DNA of 64,000 nt from Bacteroides sp. M10 (GTDB lineage Bacteria; Bacteroidota; Bacteroidia; Bacteroidales; Bacteroidaceae), in the NCBI RefSeq assembly GCF_014334015.1, contig NZ_CP060488.1, forward strand, positions 2,004,501 to 2,068,500, read 5' to 3'. Made by a program: the position numbers and the translations under genes. The first letter of the stretch is position 1. Every line of letters starts with the position of its first letter. The notes under the pieces are model-generated. The model saw nothing but the letters and a program-made list of their open reading frames with translations, searched no databases and was not told where the DNA came from. Shown here piece by piece: positions 1 through 8,866 of the stretch.

Positions 1-17
1 AATTCGTCAGGAATGAA

Positions 18-2387
18 CTAGAATTTAATGCTTGCGCTAAATTCTACGGTAAATGGGCGTAAATAATTTCCACTCATATAGTTGCCGGCATACTGGGCAG
101 CTTCTTCTTTGGTAATCAGTTCCGAACCGTTGATGGTTCCGCTGGCCCCCTTCTGATTCAGGAAGTTGATGACTGTTGCCCCTAAAGAAAGATGCTTGTT
201 TACGTTCCAGTTGATCCCCCCGAAAGTTTCCCAGCGACCGTTGAAATAGAGGGCTTCCTGGAGATTGGCGTAAGTCTTGCCGAAATAGCGGAAACTAAGC
301 CAAAGACGTAAGTCCTTCGTGATATTATAGCTTGGGTCGAGTTCGACAAGAATCTGCGGAATCTCTTTTACAATCATCCCATTGGCGTTGACAGACATTT
401 CCGAACCGTCGTTGAATGTGACGCTTGCATTATAGTTCTTGTAAACAGGTTTCTGATACGTGAACAGAGCGTGCAGGTGAAAACCTTTGAACGGGTCGAT
501 TTCGGCAGATGTGGTCCATCCCAGTGTTTTGATATTATAAATAAGCAATACGGTCTTTCCTTCTTCCGTTCCCGGTTTCGTCAGGTTTTGCTGGTCAATA
601 TTATTAGATTTAGAGATATAGGTAACCATAGAGGTGAGGTTGATCCACTTGTTCTTGTAGAACAAACCGCCACGGATTAACGGTATGGTGACACGTTTGT
701 ATTGCTCTTCCGTAGGACCTGTTCCGGCATATTCGTTGATACGTGGGAAGCGGGTGGCTACTGTTCCGTCGGCAGTCAGGCCGAATTGTCCGGTTACGTT
801 GTAAGTGGCGCGGAGCGTGGCGGCATAGTTCAGTTTATCCTTTACCAGTTTGGCGGGATGAATGCTGCGTTGTGTGGCAATGATATTTCCTGTTTCTTCC
901 TCTTTGCTATAAGTGGTAAAGTCGCCGATGTGGAAACCCGGGAAACGGGAAGCGGATATTTGATCGGCACTCATCCGGTAATATTCCAGGCGTCCGCCAT
1001 AATAGATATTGAATTGGGGAGTTACTTGCCAGTTGTCTGTAAAGTAAAGGGCGAGTTTGTTCTCATATCCCTTTGTATATTCGGGACTAAGTTCGTTGTA
1101 CCCGTATGTTTGTACGCGCTGACCGGTCAGGGTGGGGTCCAGAGAACTTGTAGTTGTAGAAGTCAGCAACTGTGGATAGTTCTGTACGGTAGCCATCCAT
1201 TGCAGAGAAGAGGAATAATAATCAAGATGGTAATACCATTCGTTCACTCCCAGACGCAGATCATGGTTGCCAAAGGTCTTGTTCAACTCGGAAGTGATTA
1301 GGAAGTTTTTCACTTTGCCTACGTGCAACCAGGTGCGGCGACCTTCTGCGAGTCCTTCATACGGATCACCGTTTGATAACGTAAAACCATCGTTGGCGGT
1401 TACTTCGCTGATGGTGCTGCCTCCGAAGTCGACATAGTTGGCACGTGGAGCATCCATATATTTCAGATTGAATTTCCATAGCAGATCGTTCCTAAAAAGA
1501 TAATCGGAGATTAATGCAATCTCATTGGCACGGTTTTCAGAACCATCGCTCAAGTTCCATGTTTTTATCTTTCCGTCTCTTACGTCCATGTATGGGAAAG
1601 AACCGTTCTGCGGAACATAAGAATTTGTCCCCAGTTTGAAACCGTCTATCTCTTTAACCGAGCCGTCGCCGACATAGATAAAAGGAGCTGCATTGGCATA
1701 GCTGGCCGGATTTTCACTGCGGGAGTGTTTGTAGAGCAAAGATATTTTGCCGCGTCCGTTGTTGAAGAGACGGGTCAGGCCGGCATGATAAATCTCTGTG
1801 CGGTCTGCATAGTTCGTAAATTTCAGATCGAAACTTCCCGGGTCGAAGTTCTGGTAGATGCTTGCCGTGTAAAGCCATTGGTCATTGATGGCTCCTGAAA
1901 CATTGAAATCGAAGTTCTGCATACCGAAATGATTGGTGCGGTAGTTTAATATACCTTGGAAATCCTTTTGTCCCAGTTTGCTGAATGAGTTGACGGAGTA
2001 AGCAATATTACCGGTCGTGATGGCCGACTCGGAAGGAGATAAAAGTCCTACTTCTCCCAGGCTGCTGTCGCTGCGCCAATGGGCGGCAAGTTTGTGAACG
2101 GTAGAGGAATATACGGCAGGAAGTCCATTCTCATAGACATTAACGTCCTCGCTGGGAAGTCCGATTTGAATTTCGCGGGGTTTGTTGGCATCAGAAGCAT
2201 TCAGCATCACATTGCGTTCGCCTTCTTCTGATTCTTTTTTAGTAGAGTTGGCAGGAATCGTATCCTGCTTCATTTCGATTCGGTTCGTCTTTTTCTTGTT
2301 CACCTGAATGTTCGCTGCATTCCCGTTGGAAGGAATCAGTTGCAACAGGGTTGCTAGAGTAAGGCAACTAAAGGTTACTTTTTTCAT
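18..2387 (-). CDS. TonB-dependent receptor-like outer membrane beta-barrel
   Basis: An outer membrane protein of 789 residues, starting at the ATG at 2387; the GTG three bases upstream is less likely. A signal peptide ends near residue 25 (NGNAA). A polar linker rich in K and E follows to about residue 65. Then comes a divergent plug-like stretch (about 70-150) and a long barrel with alternating aromatic strands that ends in a typical terminal strand finishing ...FSASIKF. No CarboxypepD-like N-terminal extension of the SusC type is seen, and no SusD-like partner follows in the available 17 bases. The family imports ligands across the outer membrane with TonB energy; the ligand here is unknown. 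It is divergent from the membrane regulator at 2630, which may control it. It could also be a porin-like member that lost TonB dependence, because I see no clear TonB box. Confidence 0.8.
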   Translation of the reverse strand: MKKVTFSCLTLATLLQLIPSNGNAANIQVNKKKTNRIEMKQDTIPANSTKKESEEGERNVMLNASDANKPREIQIGLPSEDVNVYENGLPAVYSSTVHKLAAHWRSDSSLGEVGLLSPSESAITTGNIAYSVNSFSKLGQKDFQGILNYRTNHFGMQNFDFNVSGAINDQWLYTASIYQNFDPGSFDLKFTNYADRTEIYHAGLTRLFNNGRGKISLLYKHSRSENPASYANAAPFIYVGDGSVKEIDGFKLGTNSYVPQNGSFPYMDVRDGKIKTWNLSDGSENRANEIALISDYLFRNDLLWKFNLKYMDAPRANYVDFGGSTISEVTANDGFTLSNGDPYEGLAEGRRTWLHVGKVKNFLITSELNKTFGNHDLRLGVNEWYYHLDYYSSSLQWMATVQNYPQLLTSTTTSSLDPTLTGQRVQTYGYNELSPEYTKGYENKLALYFTDNWQVTPQFNIYYGGRLEYYRMSADQISASRFPGFHIGDFTTYSKEEETGNIIATQRSIHPAKLVKDKLNYAATLRATYNVTGQFGLTADGTVATRFPRINEYAGTGPTEEQYKRVTIPLIRGGLFYKNKWINLTSMVTYISKSNNIDQQNLTKPGTEEGKTVLLIYNIKTLGWTTSAEIDPFKGFHLHALFTYQKPVYKNYNASVTFNDGSEMSVNANGMIVKEIPQILVELDPSYNITKDLRLWLSFRYFGKTYANLQEALYFNGRWETFGGINWNVNKHLSLGATVINFLNQKGASGTINGSELITKEEAAQYAGNYMSGNYLRPFTVEFSASIKF

Positions 2388-2445
2388 CACTTGTATTCAT
2401 TTAAAGATTTGGAAGTTCACATCGGTTGTGTCATTTTGACGAAGG

Positions 2446-2453
2446 CAAAGATA
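2446..2453 (-). promoter_or_regulatory. -7 promoter box for the TonB receptor
   Basis: On the minus strand this reads TATCTTTG, matching the Bacteroides primary sigma -7 consensus TAnnTTTG. It lies 58 bases upstream of the receptor start codon. No clear -33 TTTG at the usual 19-21 base spacing was found. Confidence 0.55.
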
Positions 2454-2601
2454 GGAGGAGGAGAAACAAGTGGCTATACTCTTTTTTGTCAAGATGTGCA
2501 AGAGATGTTTCAAGTGTGCGATAGCCCTTTGCAGTGCGACATTTATTGCCATCCGTGCAACAAATGTTTCATCCTTCCTATGCATTTAGCGTAAAAAAAA
2601 C

Positions 2602-2609
2602 TATATTTG
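2602..2609 (+). promoter_or_regulatory. -7 promoter box for the membrane AraC regulator
   Basis: TATATTTG fits the Bacteroides TAnnTTTG consensus. It sits 20 bases before the ATG at 2630, which predicts a short leader. The two divergent boxes leave about 150 bases between them for shared control. Confidence 0.5.
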
Positions 2610-2629
2610 TCGCTATCTAATATCTGTGT

Positions 2630-5458
2630 ATGAAAAGGAAATTGCTGCTTTTTCTCCTTTCTATTTGTTTTTTCCTTCCGGATTTTGCCGCGACGGGACA
2701 GTATAACTTTATCCGTGTAGATGGAGGAAGCGGTCTTTCGAACAGTCATGTCAAGTCCATTATTCAAGATAGTTACGGTTTTATCTGGCTGGGTACGCGC
2801 AACGGTCTTAATCGTTATGACGGCGTGTCGATGAAGCTTTATAACTGCTATGACGAAACTTTGCAGCATGGCAATCAGGTCATATCCGCTCTTTTTGAGG
2901 ATAATCACCGTCAATTATGGGTAGGTACGGATGATGGTGTTTATATTCAGGAGCTTGCTACCGGGAAGTTTTCGTTCTTTGATGCCCGCACAGAGAACGG
3001 AGAACAAATCAGATACAACTGGATTGAAGATATTCTGGCAGATCATTCGGGAAATATCTGGGTGAATGCACCGAATCAGGGAGTTTTCCGCTATCAGGTG
3101 GAGACGGGTAAACTGTTCCGCTATATTCCCTGTCCCAGTAAGGATAAAAGCAAGGACTTTCCGCAGTCTATCTGTGTAGATAAAGAAGGTACGGTCTGGG
3201 TGGGTACGTATGGAGCGGGAATCTACCGTTACAGTCCGGAGCAGGATAAGTTTGTGCCCTATGCAACAGAAGCACTTAAAGGGGATTTCATCTTTACTCT
3301 GTGTGATTATGGCGATGAGCTGATTGTCGGAGTGCATGAAGAGGAACTGAAACGGTTCAACAAAAAGACCGGAGAAGTGAGTATATTCCCTGCACCCGAA
3401 GTACATCGAAAAATTATCCGCTACGCTGTTTGCTTCGGAGACGAGCTGTGGGTGGGTACGCAGAATGGCGTTTATGTGATTAATGAGAAACACAACAGTG
3501 TGCAACATATTCCTGCCGATGCCGGAGGAAAGTATGGGCTTGGAGATGCTATCGTCGATAAGATTTATCGTGATCGTGAAGGGGGAACCTGGATCTGTAC
3601 GCAATTTGGAGGAGCCAGCTATCTGCCTGTACGTACGCTCGATTTTTCGGTTTATCTTCCGGGAGCGCCCGGTACAGTCAGCGGACGACGCATCAGTGAA
3701 TTGGCGGAAGGAAAAGACGGAGTGGTGTGGGTCAGTACGCAGGATGGCGGTGTTTGCTACTGGAATCCGGGAACACAGACTTTCACTAAAATTCCCCAGT
3801 CGCCTGACCGTCAGAATGTATTAAGCCTGTTCGCTTCGGATGATTTGGTTGGTGCAGGTTACTTTAAAGGGGGCATCGACCTGATTGTTTCTCAAGATCA
3901 GGTTCAGACGTTCTATCCCGCACAACTTGGTATCAGTGAAGGTTCCGTGTTTGCCCTTTACCGCGATCGTGGGGGAGCAATCTGGTTGGGTGATGGCTGG
4001 AACATCTTTCGTTCGGCCGACAAAGGACGGACTTTTGAGAAAATGGAGCAATTCGGGTATGCTTATATGCGTGATATTCTCGAAGATAAATCCGGCAATA
4101 TATGGGTGGCAACGATGGGCAGTGGAATATTCCGGTATCATCCGCAGACAAATCAGATGGTCAGCTATAAATGTATACCGGAGGACAGCACTTCTATCGG
4201 AACAAATGAAGTGACAGGTATTTCGGAGGATAGTAAAGGCTTTATCTGGTTTTCTACAGACCGGGGTGGATTGTTGCGTTTTAACCCCGAAACCGGAAGA
4301 TTCCGGACATACACCAAAGCGGACGGGCTTCCGGACAACGTAACATATAAAGTCGTGGAAGACCGGCAACATCGTATCTGGTTCGGAACAGACCGTGGGC
4401 TGGTTTGTCTTCATCCGGAAACAGACAGCCTGCAAGTTTTCAACCGAAATGACGGGTTACCTGATAACCAGTTTAACTATAAATCGGCCTTGGCTGCCTC
4501 TGATGGTACTATTTGGATGGGAACTATCAATGGATTGGTCTCTTTTAATCCACAAATTGTCCACCCGAATACTTTTGTGCCTCCAGTCTATATCACCGGA
4601 ATGTACGTGCAGGGACGTGAAACTCCTTTCACGGCGGATGGTGTGCAACTGCCTTACCGTTCTAACGTCAGCTTTGATTTTGTTGCTTTAAGTTATACCT
4701 CACCAAGTGCAAATCGTTATGCCTACAAAATGGAAGGGATAGATAATGACTGGAATTATACATCTGATGTGCATACAGCGTCTTATGCCCAGCTCCCGCC
4801 GGGAGACTACCTGTTCCGTGTGCGGGGTAGTAATAATAATGGTGTCTGGAATCAGGAAGAAGCTACTTTATCAGTGCGTATTCTTCCACCTTGGTGGCGT
4901 ACAGTGTGGGCTTACCTTATCTATATCATTGTAGTGTCCGGCAGCTTTGTCTTGACTCTTCGCGCCTATCGCCGCCGGGAAGTACAAAAGATCCGTGAGC
5001 AGCAATTATTGGCAGAACTGGCGCGTGAGCGTGAATCCCATCGTACGCATGAGATGTTTATTAATCAGATCACTTACGGAGCTTGTACTCCGCAAGGGGG
5101 TGCGATGTCACGAGCTGATGAACAACTGATGTCCCAACTGATAGCCAAAGTGCGTGAGAATCTTTCCGACGCCAATTATAATGTGGAAGCATTGGCTGCA
5201 GCCATGAATATGTCCCGCTCCAGCCTGCATCGTAAGATTAAGGCGCTGACCGATCTTTCTTCACTCGACTTTATCCGTATCATCCGATTAAAACGTGCGG
5301 CAGAACTATTGCAGGAGGGAGAATTGCGCATCAACGAAATCTCTGACAGAGTAGGTTTCCAGTCGCCTTCTTACTTCGCAAAGATATTTCAGAAGCAATT
5401 CGGAGTTACTCCTACAGAGTTTGCCCAACAAAATAAGCAGAGAATGGCAGAGGATTAG
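2630..5458 (+). CDS. Membrane-spanning propeller sensor with AraC-type DNA-binding domain, no kinase
   Basis: A 942-residue regulator. A signal-like N-terminus is followed by repeated two-component propeller units (WxGTxxGL-type repeats, about 35-660). Then come a Y_Y_Y domain (about 680-750), the PPWWRT motif, one membrane segment (about 756-778) and a short basic helical linker. The C-terminus is an AraC/HTH_18 domain (about 838-942) with the MSRSSLHRKIKAL and GFQSPSYFAKIFQKQFG motifs. The periplasmic part is that of a hybrid two-component system, but the HisKA, HATPase and receiver domains are absent; only about 60 residues join membrane segment and DNA-binding domain. By analogy with SusR, a membrane-bound Bacteroides regulator, it probably couples ligand binding directly to DNA binding. 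It is divergent from the TonB receptor. The ORF is continuous, so this is not a frameshifted hybrid sensor. Confidence 0.85.
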   Translation: MKRKLLLFLLSICFFLPDFAATGQYNFIRVDGGSGLSNSHVKSIIQDSYGFIWLGTRNGLNRYDGVSMKLYNCYDETLQHGNQVISALFEDNHRQLWVGTDDGVYIQELATGKFSFFDARTENGEQIRYNWIEDILADHSGNIWVNAPNQGVFRYQVETGKLFRYIPCPSKDKSKDFPQSICVDKEGTVWVGTYGAGIYRYSPEQDKFVPYATEALKGDFIFTLCDYGDELIVGVHEEELKRFNKKTGEVSIFPAPEVHRKIIRYAVCFGDELWVGTQNGVYVINEKHNSVQHIPADAGGKYGLGDAIVDKIYRDREGGTWICTQFGGASYLPVRTLDFSVYLPGAPGTVSGRRISELAEGKDGVVWVSTQDGGVCYWNPGTQTFTKIPQSPDRQNVLSLFASDDLVGAGYFKGGIDLIVSQDQVQTFYPAQLGISEGSVFALYRDRGGAIWLGDGWNIFRSADKGRTFEKMEQFGYAYMRDILEDKSGNIWVATMGSGIFRYHPQTNQMVSYKCIPEDSTSIGTNEVTGISEDSKGFIWFSTDRGGLLRFNPETGRFRTYTKADGLPDNVTYKVVEDRQHRIWFGTDRGLVCLHPETDSLQVFNRNDGLPDNQFNYKSALAASDGTIWMGTINGLVSFNPQIVHPNTFVPPVYITGMYVQGRETPFTADGVQLPYRSNVSFDFVALSYTSPSANRYAYKMEGIDNDWNYTSDVHTASYAQLPPGDYLFRVRGSNNNGVWNQEEATLSVRILPPWWRTVWAYLIYIIVVSGSFVLTLRAYRRREVQKIREQQLLAELARERESHRTHEMFINQITYGACTPQGGAMSRADEQLMSQLIAKVRENLSDANYNVEALAAAMNMSRSSLHRKIKALTDLSSLDFIRIIRLKRAAELLQEGELRINEISDRVGFQSPSYFAKIFQKQFGVTPTEFAQQNKQRMAED

Positions 5459-5789
5459 TAACTATAGACTATTATTCGTTATTTTATCATGGGGTGGTGA
5501 ACAGGTTTTAGCTCCTTTCCGGCACAGAAATGAGCCGAAATATAATCTCTTAATTCTCTAGTAAATGCTCGCTGGGATTATATTTCAGCTTATTTTTTTA
5601 TGACTTGACTTATTTCAAAACCGTATAGAAATGAGGGAATGAAGTAAATAACTACAGTGTGCCCATTTTGTTTAAAGAGATGTATAAAAGATAGAATAAT
5701 TCAGCTTTATAAATTCTTTCTTTTTTACTTGCTTATTTCATTTGATTTCCATACTTTTAGCCTCCGTAAACCCTTTAAAAATTGATCCT
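5459..5789. other. Intergenic gap before hppA
   Basis: This 331-base gap holds the terminator at 5533-5599 and otherwise AT-rich sequence. No TAnnTTTG box was found close to the hppA start; TTCATTTG at 5738-5745 is the nearest approximation. A TTG codon at 5742 could extend hppA by 16 residues but is not favoured. Confidence 0.5.
5533..5599 (+). terminator. Terminator after the membrane regulator
   Basis: Arms 5533-5547 and 5576-5590 (AGCCGAAATATAATC against GATTATATTTCAGCT) pair over 15 positions with one mismatch. A run of seven T follows at 5593-5599. The loop is long, about 28 bases. Confidence 0.65.
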
Positions 5790-7994
5790 ATGGACAACAT
5801 TCTTTTCTGGCTGGTTCCAGTCGCTTCCGTGTTAGCCCTCTGCTTTGCTTATTACTTTCATAAGCAAATGATGAAAGAGAGCGAAGGTACACCCCAAATG
5901 ATAAAGATAGCTGCTGCTGTGCGCAAAGGAGCTATGTCTTATCTGAAACAGCAATACAAAATAGTAGGCTGGGTATTCTTGGGGTTGGTTATTTTGTTTT
6001 CAATTATGGCCTACGGCTTTCATGTACAGAACGCATGGGTTCCCATTGCTTTTCTTACAGGCGGATTTTTCTCCGGGCTTTCCGGATTTTTAGGGATGAA
6101 GACGGCGACTTATGCGTCGGCTCGTACCGCTAATGCCGCCCGTAATTCTCTGAATGCAGGGTTGAGGATTGCTTTCCGAAGCGGCGCGGTGATGGGATTA
6201 GTTGTAGTTGGCCTGGGATTGCTCGATATATCTTTCTGGTATCTGTTGTTGAATGCAGTCATTCCTGCTGATGCGCTGACACCTACTCATAAACTCTGTG
6301 TGATTACTACTACCATGCTGACTTTCGGTATGGGTGCTTCTACACAAGCACTCTTTGCCCGTGTAGGTGGCGGTATCTATACGAAGGCAGCTGATGTTGG
6401 AGCCGACTTGGTAGGTAAAGTAGAAGCCGGAATTCCGGAAGATGACCCTCGTAATCCTGCTACTATTGCCGATAATGTAGGTGACAATGTAGGTGACGTG
6501 GCCGGTATGGGAGCCGATTTATATGAATCTTACTGTGGCTCGATTTTGGCAACAGCTGCACTGGGTGCTGCTGCTTTTATCCATTCGGCAGATACAGTGA
6601 TGCAATTCAAGGCAGTTATTGCTCCGATGTTGATTGCAGCTGTTGGCATTATCCTTTCTATTATAGGGATATTCGCTGTCCGTACTAAAGAGAATGCGAC
6701 CATGAAAGACTTGCTCGGTTCATTGGCTTTCGGTACGAACCTTAGTTCCGTGCTTATTGTTGCAGCTACATTCTTAATCCTGTGGCTCTTGCAACTAGAT
6801 AACTGGATTTGGATTTCTTGTGCCGTAGTAGTCGGACTGGTAGTAGGTATTATCATCGGACGTTCTACGGAATATTATACTTCTCAATCTTATCGTCCTA
6901 CCCAGAAACTAAGTGAAAGCGGTAAGACTGGCCCTGCTACCGTCATTATTTCCGGTATTGGTTTGGGTATGCTTTCTACAGCTATTCCTGTAGTTGCAGT
7001 AGTGATTGGTATCATTGCCTCCTATCTGTTGGCTTCCGCAGGTGATTTCGGTAATGTAGGCATGGGATTGTATGGCATCGGTATTGCAGCTGTTGGTATG
7101 CTTTCTACCTTAGGTATCACATTGGCAACGGATGCTTACGGTCCGATTGCGGATAATGCGGGAGGTAATGCGGAAATGTCTGGTCTGGGTGCTGAAGTTC
7201 GCAAACGTACTGATGCGCTCGATTCATTGGGTAACACAACTGCCGCCACAGGAAAAGGTTTTGCAATCGGTTCCGCTGCACTGACAGGTCTGGCTTTGCT
7301 GGCTTCTTATATTGAAGAAATCCGAATCGGTCTGACACGTCTTGGTAATGTGGACCTGACTTTTGCAGATGGAAGTTCTATCAGCGTAGCAAATGCCACT
7401 TTTATCGACTTCATGGATTATTACGAAGTACACTTGATGAATCCGAAAGTACTTTCGGGCATGTTCCTCGGTTCAATGATGGCTTTCCTGTTTTGTGGTT
7501 TGACAATGAATGCAGTAGGGCGTGCGGCAGGACACATGGTTGACGAAGTGCGCCGCCAGTTCCGTGACATAAAGGGTATTCTGACTGGAGAAGCCGAGCC
7601 GGATTACGAACGTTGTGTTGAAATATCGACAAAGGGTGCGCAGCGTGAGATGGTTATTCCTTCCTTGATTGCTATTGTTGCTCCAATTCTTACAGGATTT
7701 ATCTTTGGCGTTCCCGGCGTACTCGGTCTGCTGATTGGTGGCTTGAGCAGTGGTTTCGTGTTGGCTATCTTTATGGCTAACGCCGGAGGTGCATGGGATA
7801 ATGCAAAGAAATATGTGGAAGAAGGTAACTTTGGTGGAAAAGGCGGTGAAGTGCATAAAGCAACCGTAGTAGGAGATACAGTAGGTGATCCGTTTAAAGA
7901 TACCTCCGGTCCGAGCTTGAATATTTTGATAAAGCTTATGAGCATGGTCGCCATTGTGATGGCAGGACTGACTGTTGCCTGGAGTTTATTCTAA
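5790..7994 (+). CDS. hppA: Membrane-bound ion-pumping pyrophosphatase
   Basis: Hydrolyses pyrophosphate and pumps cations across the inner membrane. The ATG at 5790 gives 734 residues with about 16 membrane segments. The pyrophosphate site is visible in the [21 protein letters not shown] stretch and the [17 protein letters not shown] stretch near 215-255, and in [11 protein letters not shown] further on. [10 protein letters not shown] carries Ala at the position that marks potassium-dependent enzymes. With this start, Thr90, Phe94, Asp146 and Met176 are all present; I recall these as the signature residues of the Na+ and H+ co-pumping subfamily characterised in Bacteroides vulgatus. The agreement of all four positions also supports the ATG rather than the upstream TTG. 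The gene is followed by a strong terminator and is probably monocistronic. Confidence 0.95.
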   Translation: MDNILFWLVPVASVLALCFAYYFHKQMMKESEGTPQMIKIAAAVRKGAMSYLKQQYKIVGWVFLGLVILFSIMAYGFHVQNAWVPIAFLTGGFFSGLSGFLGMKTATYASARTANAARNSLNAGLRIAFRSGAVMGLVVVGLGLLDISFWYLLLNAVIPADALTPTHKLCVITTTMLTFGMGASTQALFARVGGGIYTKAADVGADLVGKVEAGIPEDDPRNPATIADNVGDNVGDVAGMGADLYESYCGSILATAALGAAAFIHSADTVMQFKAVIAPMLIAAVGIILSIIGIFAVRTKENATMKDLLGSLAFGTNLSSVLIVAATFLILWLLQLDNWIWISCAVVVGLVVGIIIGRSTEYYTSQSYRPTQKLSESGKTGPATVIISGIGLGMLSTAIPVVAVVIGIIASYLLASAGDFGNVGMGLYGIGIAAVGMLSTLGITLATDAYGPIADNAGGNAEMSGLGAEVRKRTDALDSLGNTTAATGKGFAIGSAALTGLALLASYIEEIRIGLTRLGNVDLTFADGSSISVANATFIDFMDYYEVHLMNPKVLSGMFLGSMMAFLFCGLTMNAVGRAAGHMVDEVRRQFRDIKGILTGEAEPDYERCVEISTKGAQREMVIPSLIAIVAPILTGFIFGVPGVLGLLIGGLSSGFVLAIFMANAGGAWDNAKKYVEEGNFGGKGGEVHKATVVGDTVGDPFKDTSGPSLNILIKLMSMVAIVMAGLTVAWSLF

Positions 7995-8014
7995 AAAAGC
8001 AGAAGAGAAATAAG

Positions 8015-8045
8015 AAAAAGGAGACAAAACAAGTCTCCTTTTTTA
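8015..8045 (+). terminator. Terminator of hppA
   Basis: A perfect 11-base-pair stem (8015-8025 AAAAAGGAGAC with 8033-8043 GTCTCCTTTTT) and a 7-base loop end in a T run. It begins 20 bases after the hppA stop codon. Confidence 0.9.
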
Positions 8046-8053
8046 ATTTGAAT

Positions 8054-8061
8054 TACCTTTG
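8054..8061 (+). promoter_or_regulatory. -7 promoter box of rnhB
   Basis: TACCTTTG matches TAnnTTTG and lies 22 bases before the rnhB ATG at 8084. The hppA terminator occupies the region where a -33 box would be. Confidence 0.65.
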
Positions 8062-8083
8062 TATCAAAATAGAAGCGATAAAT

Positions 8084-8686
8084 ATGTTATTACCTTATTT
8101 GAACGAGAATCTGATTGAGGCCGGATGTGATGAGGCCGGTCGTGGGTGTTTGGCGGGAGCGGTATATGCTGCTGCGGTTATTCTTCCGAAGGATTTTAAG
8201 AATGAACTGTTGAATGATTCCAAACAACTGACGGAAAAGCAACGTTATGCATTACGTGAGGTAATAGAGAAAGAAGCGATTGCTTGGGCGGTTGGCATTG
8301 TGTCACCGGAAGAAATTGATGAAATAAATATCCTGCGGGCTTCTTTTCTGGCGATGCATCGTGCAGTGGATCAGTTGTCCACCCGTCCCCAACATTTACT
8401 GATCGACGGTAATCGTTTCACTAAATACCCCGGTGTTCCCCATACTACAGTAGTGAAAGGAGACGGGAAATATCTTTCGATAGCAGCAGCTTCAATTTTA
8501 GCCAAAACATATCGAGACGATTATATGAACCGTCTTCACGAAGAATTTCCATATTATGACTGGGACCACAATAAAGGTTATCCAACTAAAAAACATCGTG
8601 CCGCCATTGCCGAACGTGGCACTACTCCTTACCATCGCATGACGTTCAATCTGTTGGGAGATGGCCAGTTGACTTTGAGCTTCTAA
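8084..8686 (+). CDS. rnhB: Ribonuclease HII
   Basis: A cytoplasmic endonuclease that cuts RNA in RNA-DNA hybrids and removes misincorporated ribonucleotides. The ATG at 8084 gives 200 residues, the usual length; an in-frame TTG at 8048 lies upstream of the promoter box and is rejected. The acidic active site is seen in [11 protein letters not shown] (Asp and Glu), LLIDGN and the [17 protein letters not shown] segment. The KGYPTKKH motif near the C-terminus is typical. It sits alone between the hppA terminator and the DUF5723 promoter. Confidence 0.96.
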   Translation: MLLPYLNENLIEAGCDEAGRGCLAGAVYAAAVILPKDFKNELLNDSKQLTEKQRYALREVIEKEAIAWAVGIVSPEEIDEINILRASFLAMHRAVDQLSTRPQHLLIDGNRFTKYPGVPHTTVVKGDGKYLSIAAASILAKTYRDDYMNRLHEEFPYYDWDHNKGYPTKKHRAAIAERGTTPYHRMTFNLLGDGQLTLSF

Positions 8687-8825
8687 AGTCGCTTTGTTTC
8701 ATTTTACACACATTTTCTACATTTTTTTGCAGAATAAGCACGATTTTGTTACGGATAACCGTGAAATTGTTCCGTTTAGGCTAAAAAAGTGTTGCCTAGT
8801 GCTTTTATTTGTTATTAAAATGCTA

Positions 8826-8833
8826 TATCTTTG
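8826..8833 (+). promoter_or_regulatory. -7 promoter box of the DUF5723 gene
   Basis: TATCTTTG fits TAnnTTTG, 33 bases before the ATG at 8867. The TTG inside this box could be mistaken for a start codon. Confidence 0.65.
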
Positions 8834-8866
8834 CGAACAATAATAAGAATTAAAAAGTTTAAAATC

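Noticed and set aside
702..1301. 199-codon frame antisense to the TonB receptor
   Set aside because: Cysteine- and glycine-rich shadow of barrel codons without signal or domain.
2630..5458. Frameshifted hybrid two-component regulator
   Set aside because: The frame is intact through the membrane segment, linker and AraC domain, and there is no space for kinase remnants in other frames.
5742..5789. TTG start giving 16 extra residues to hppA
   Set aside because: The 734-residue form aligns the four subfamily residues at their expected numbers, and the extra lead is not signal-like.
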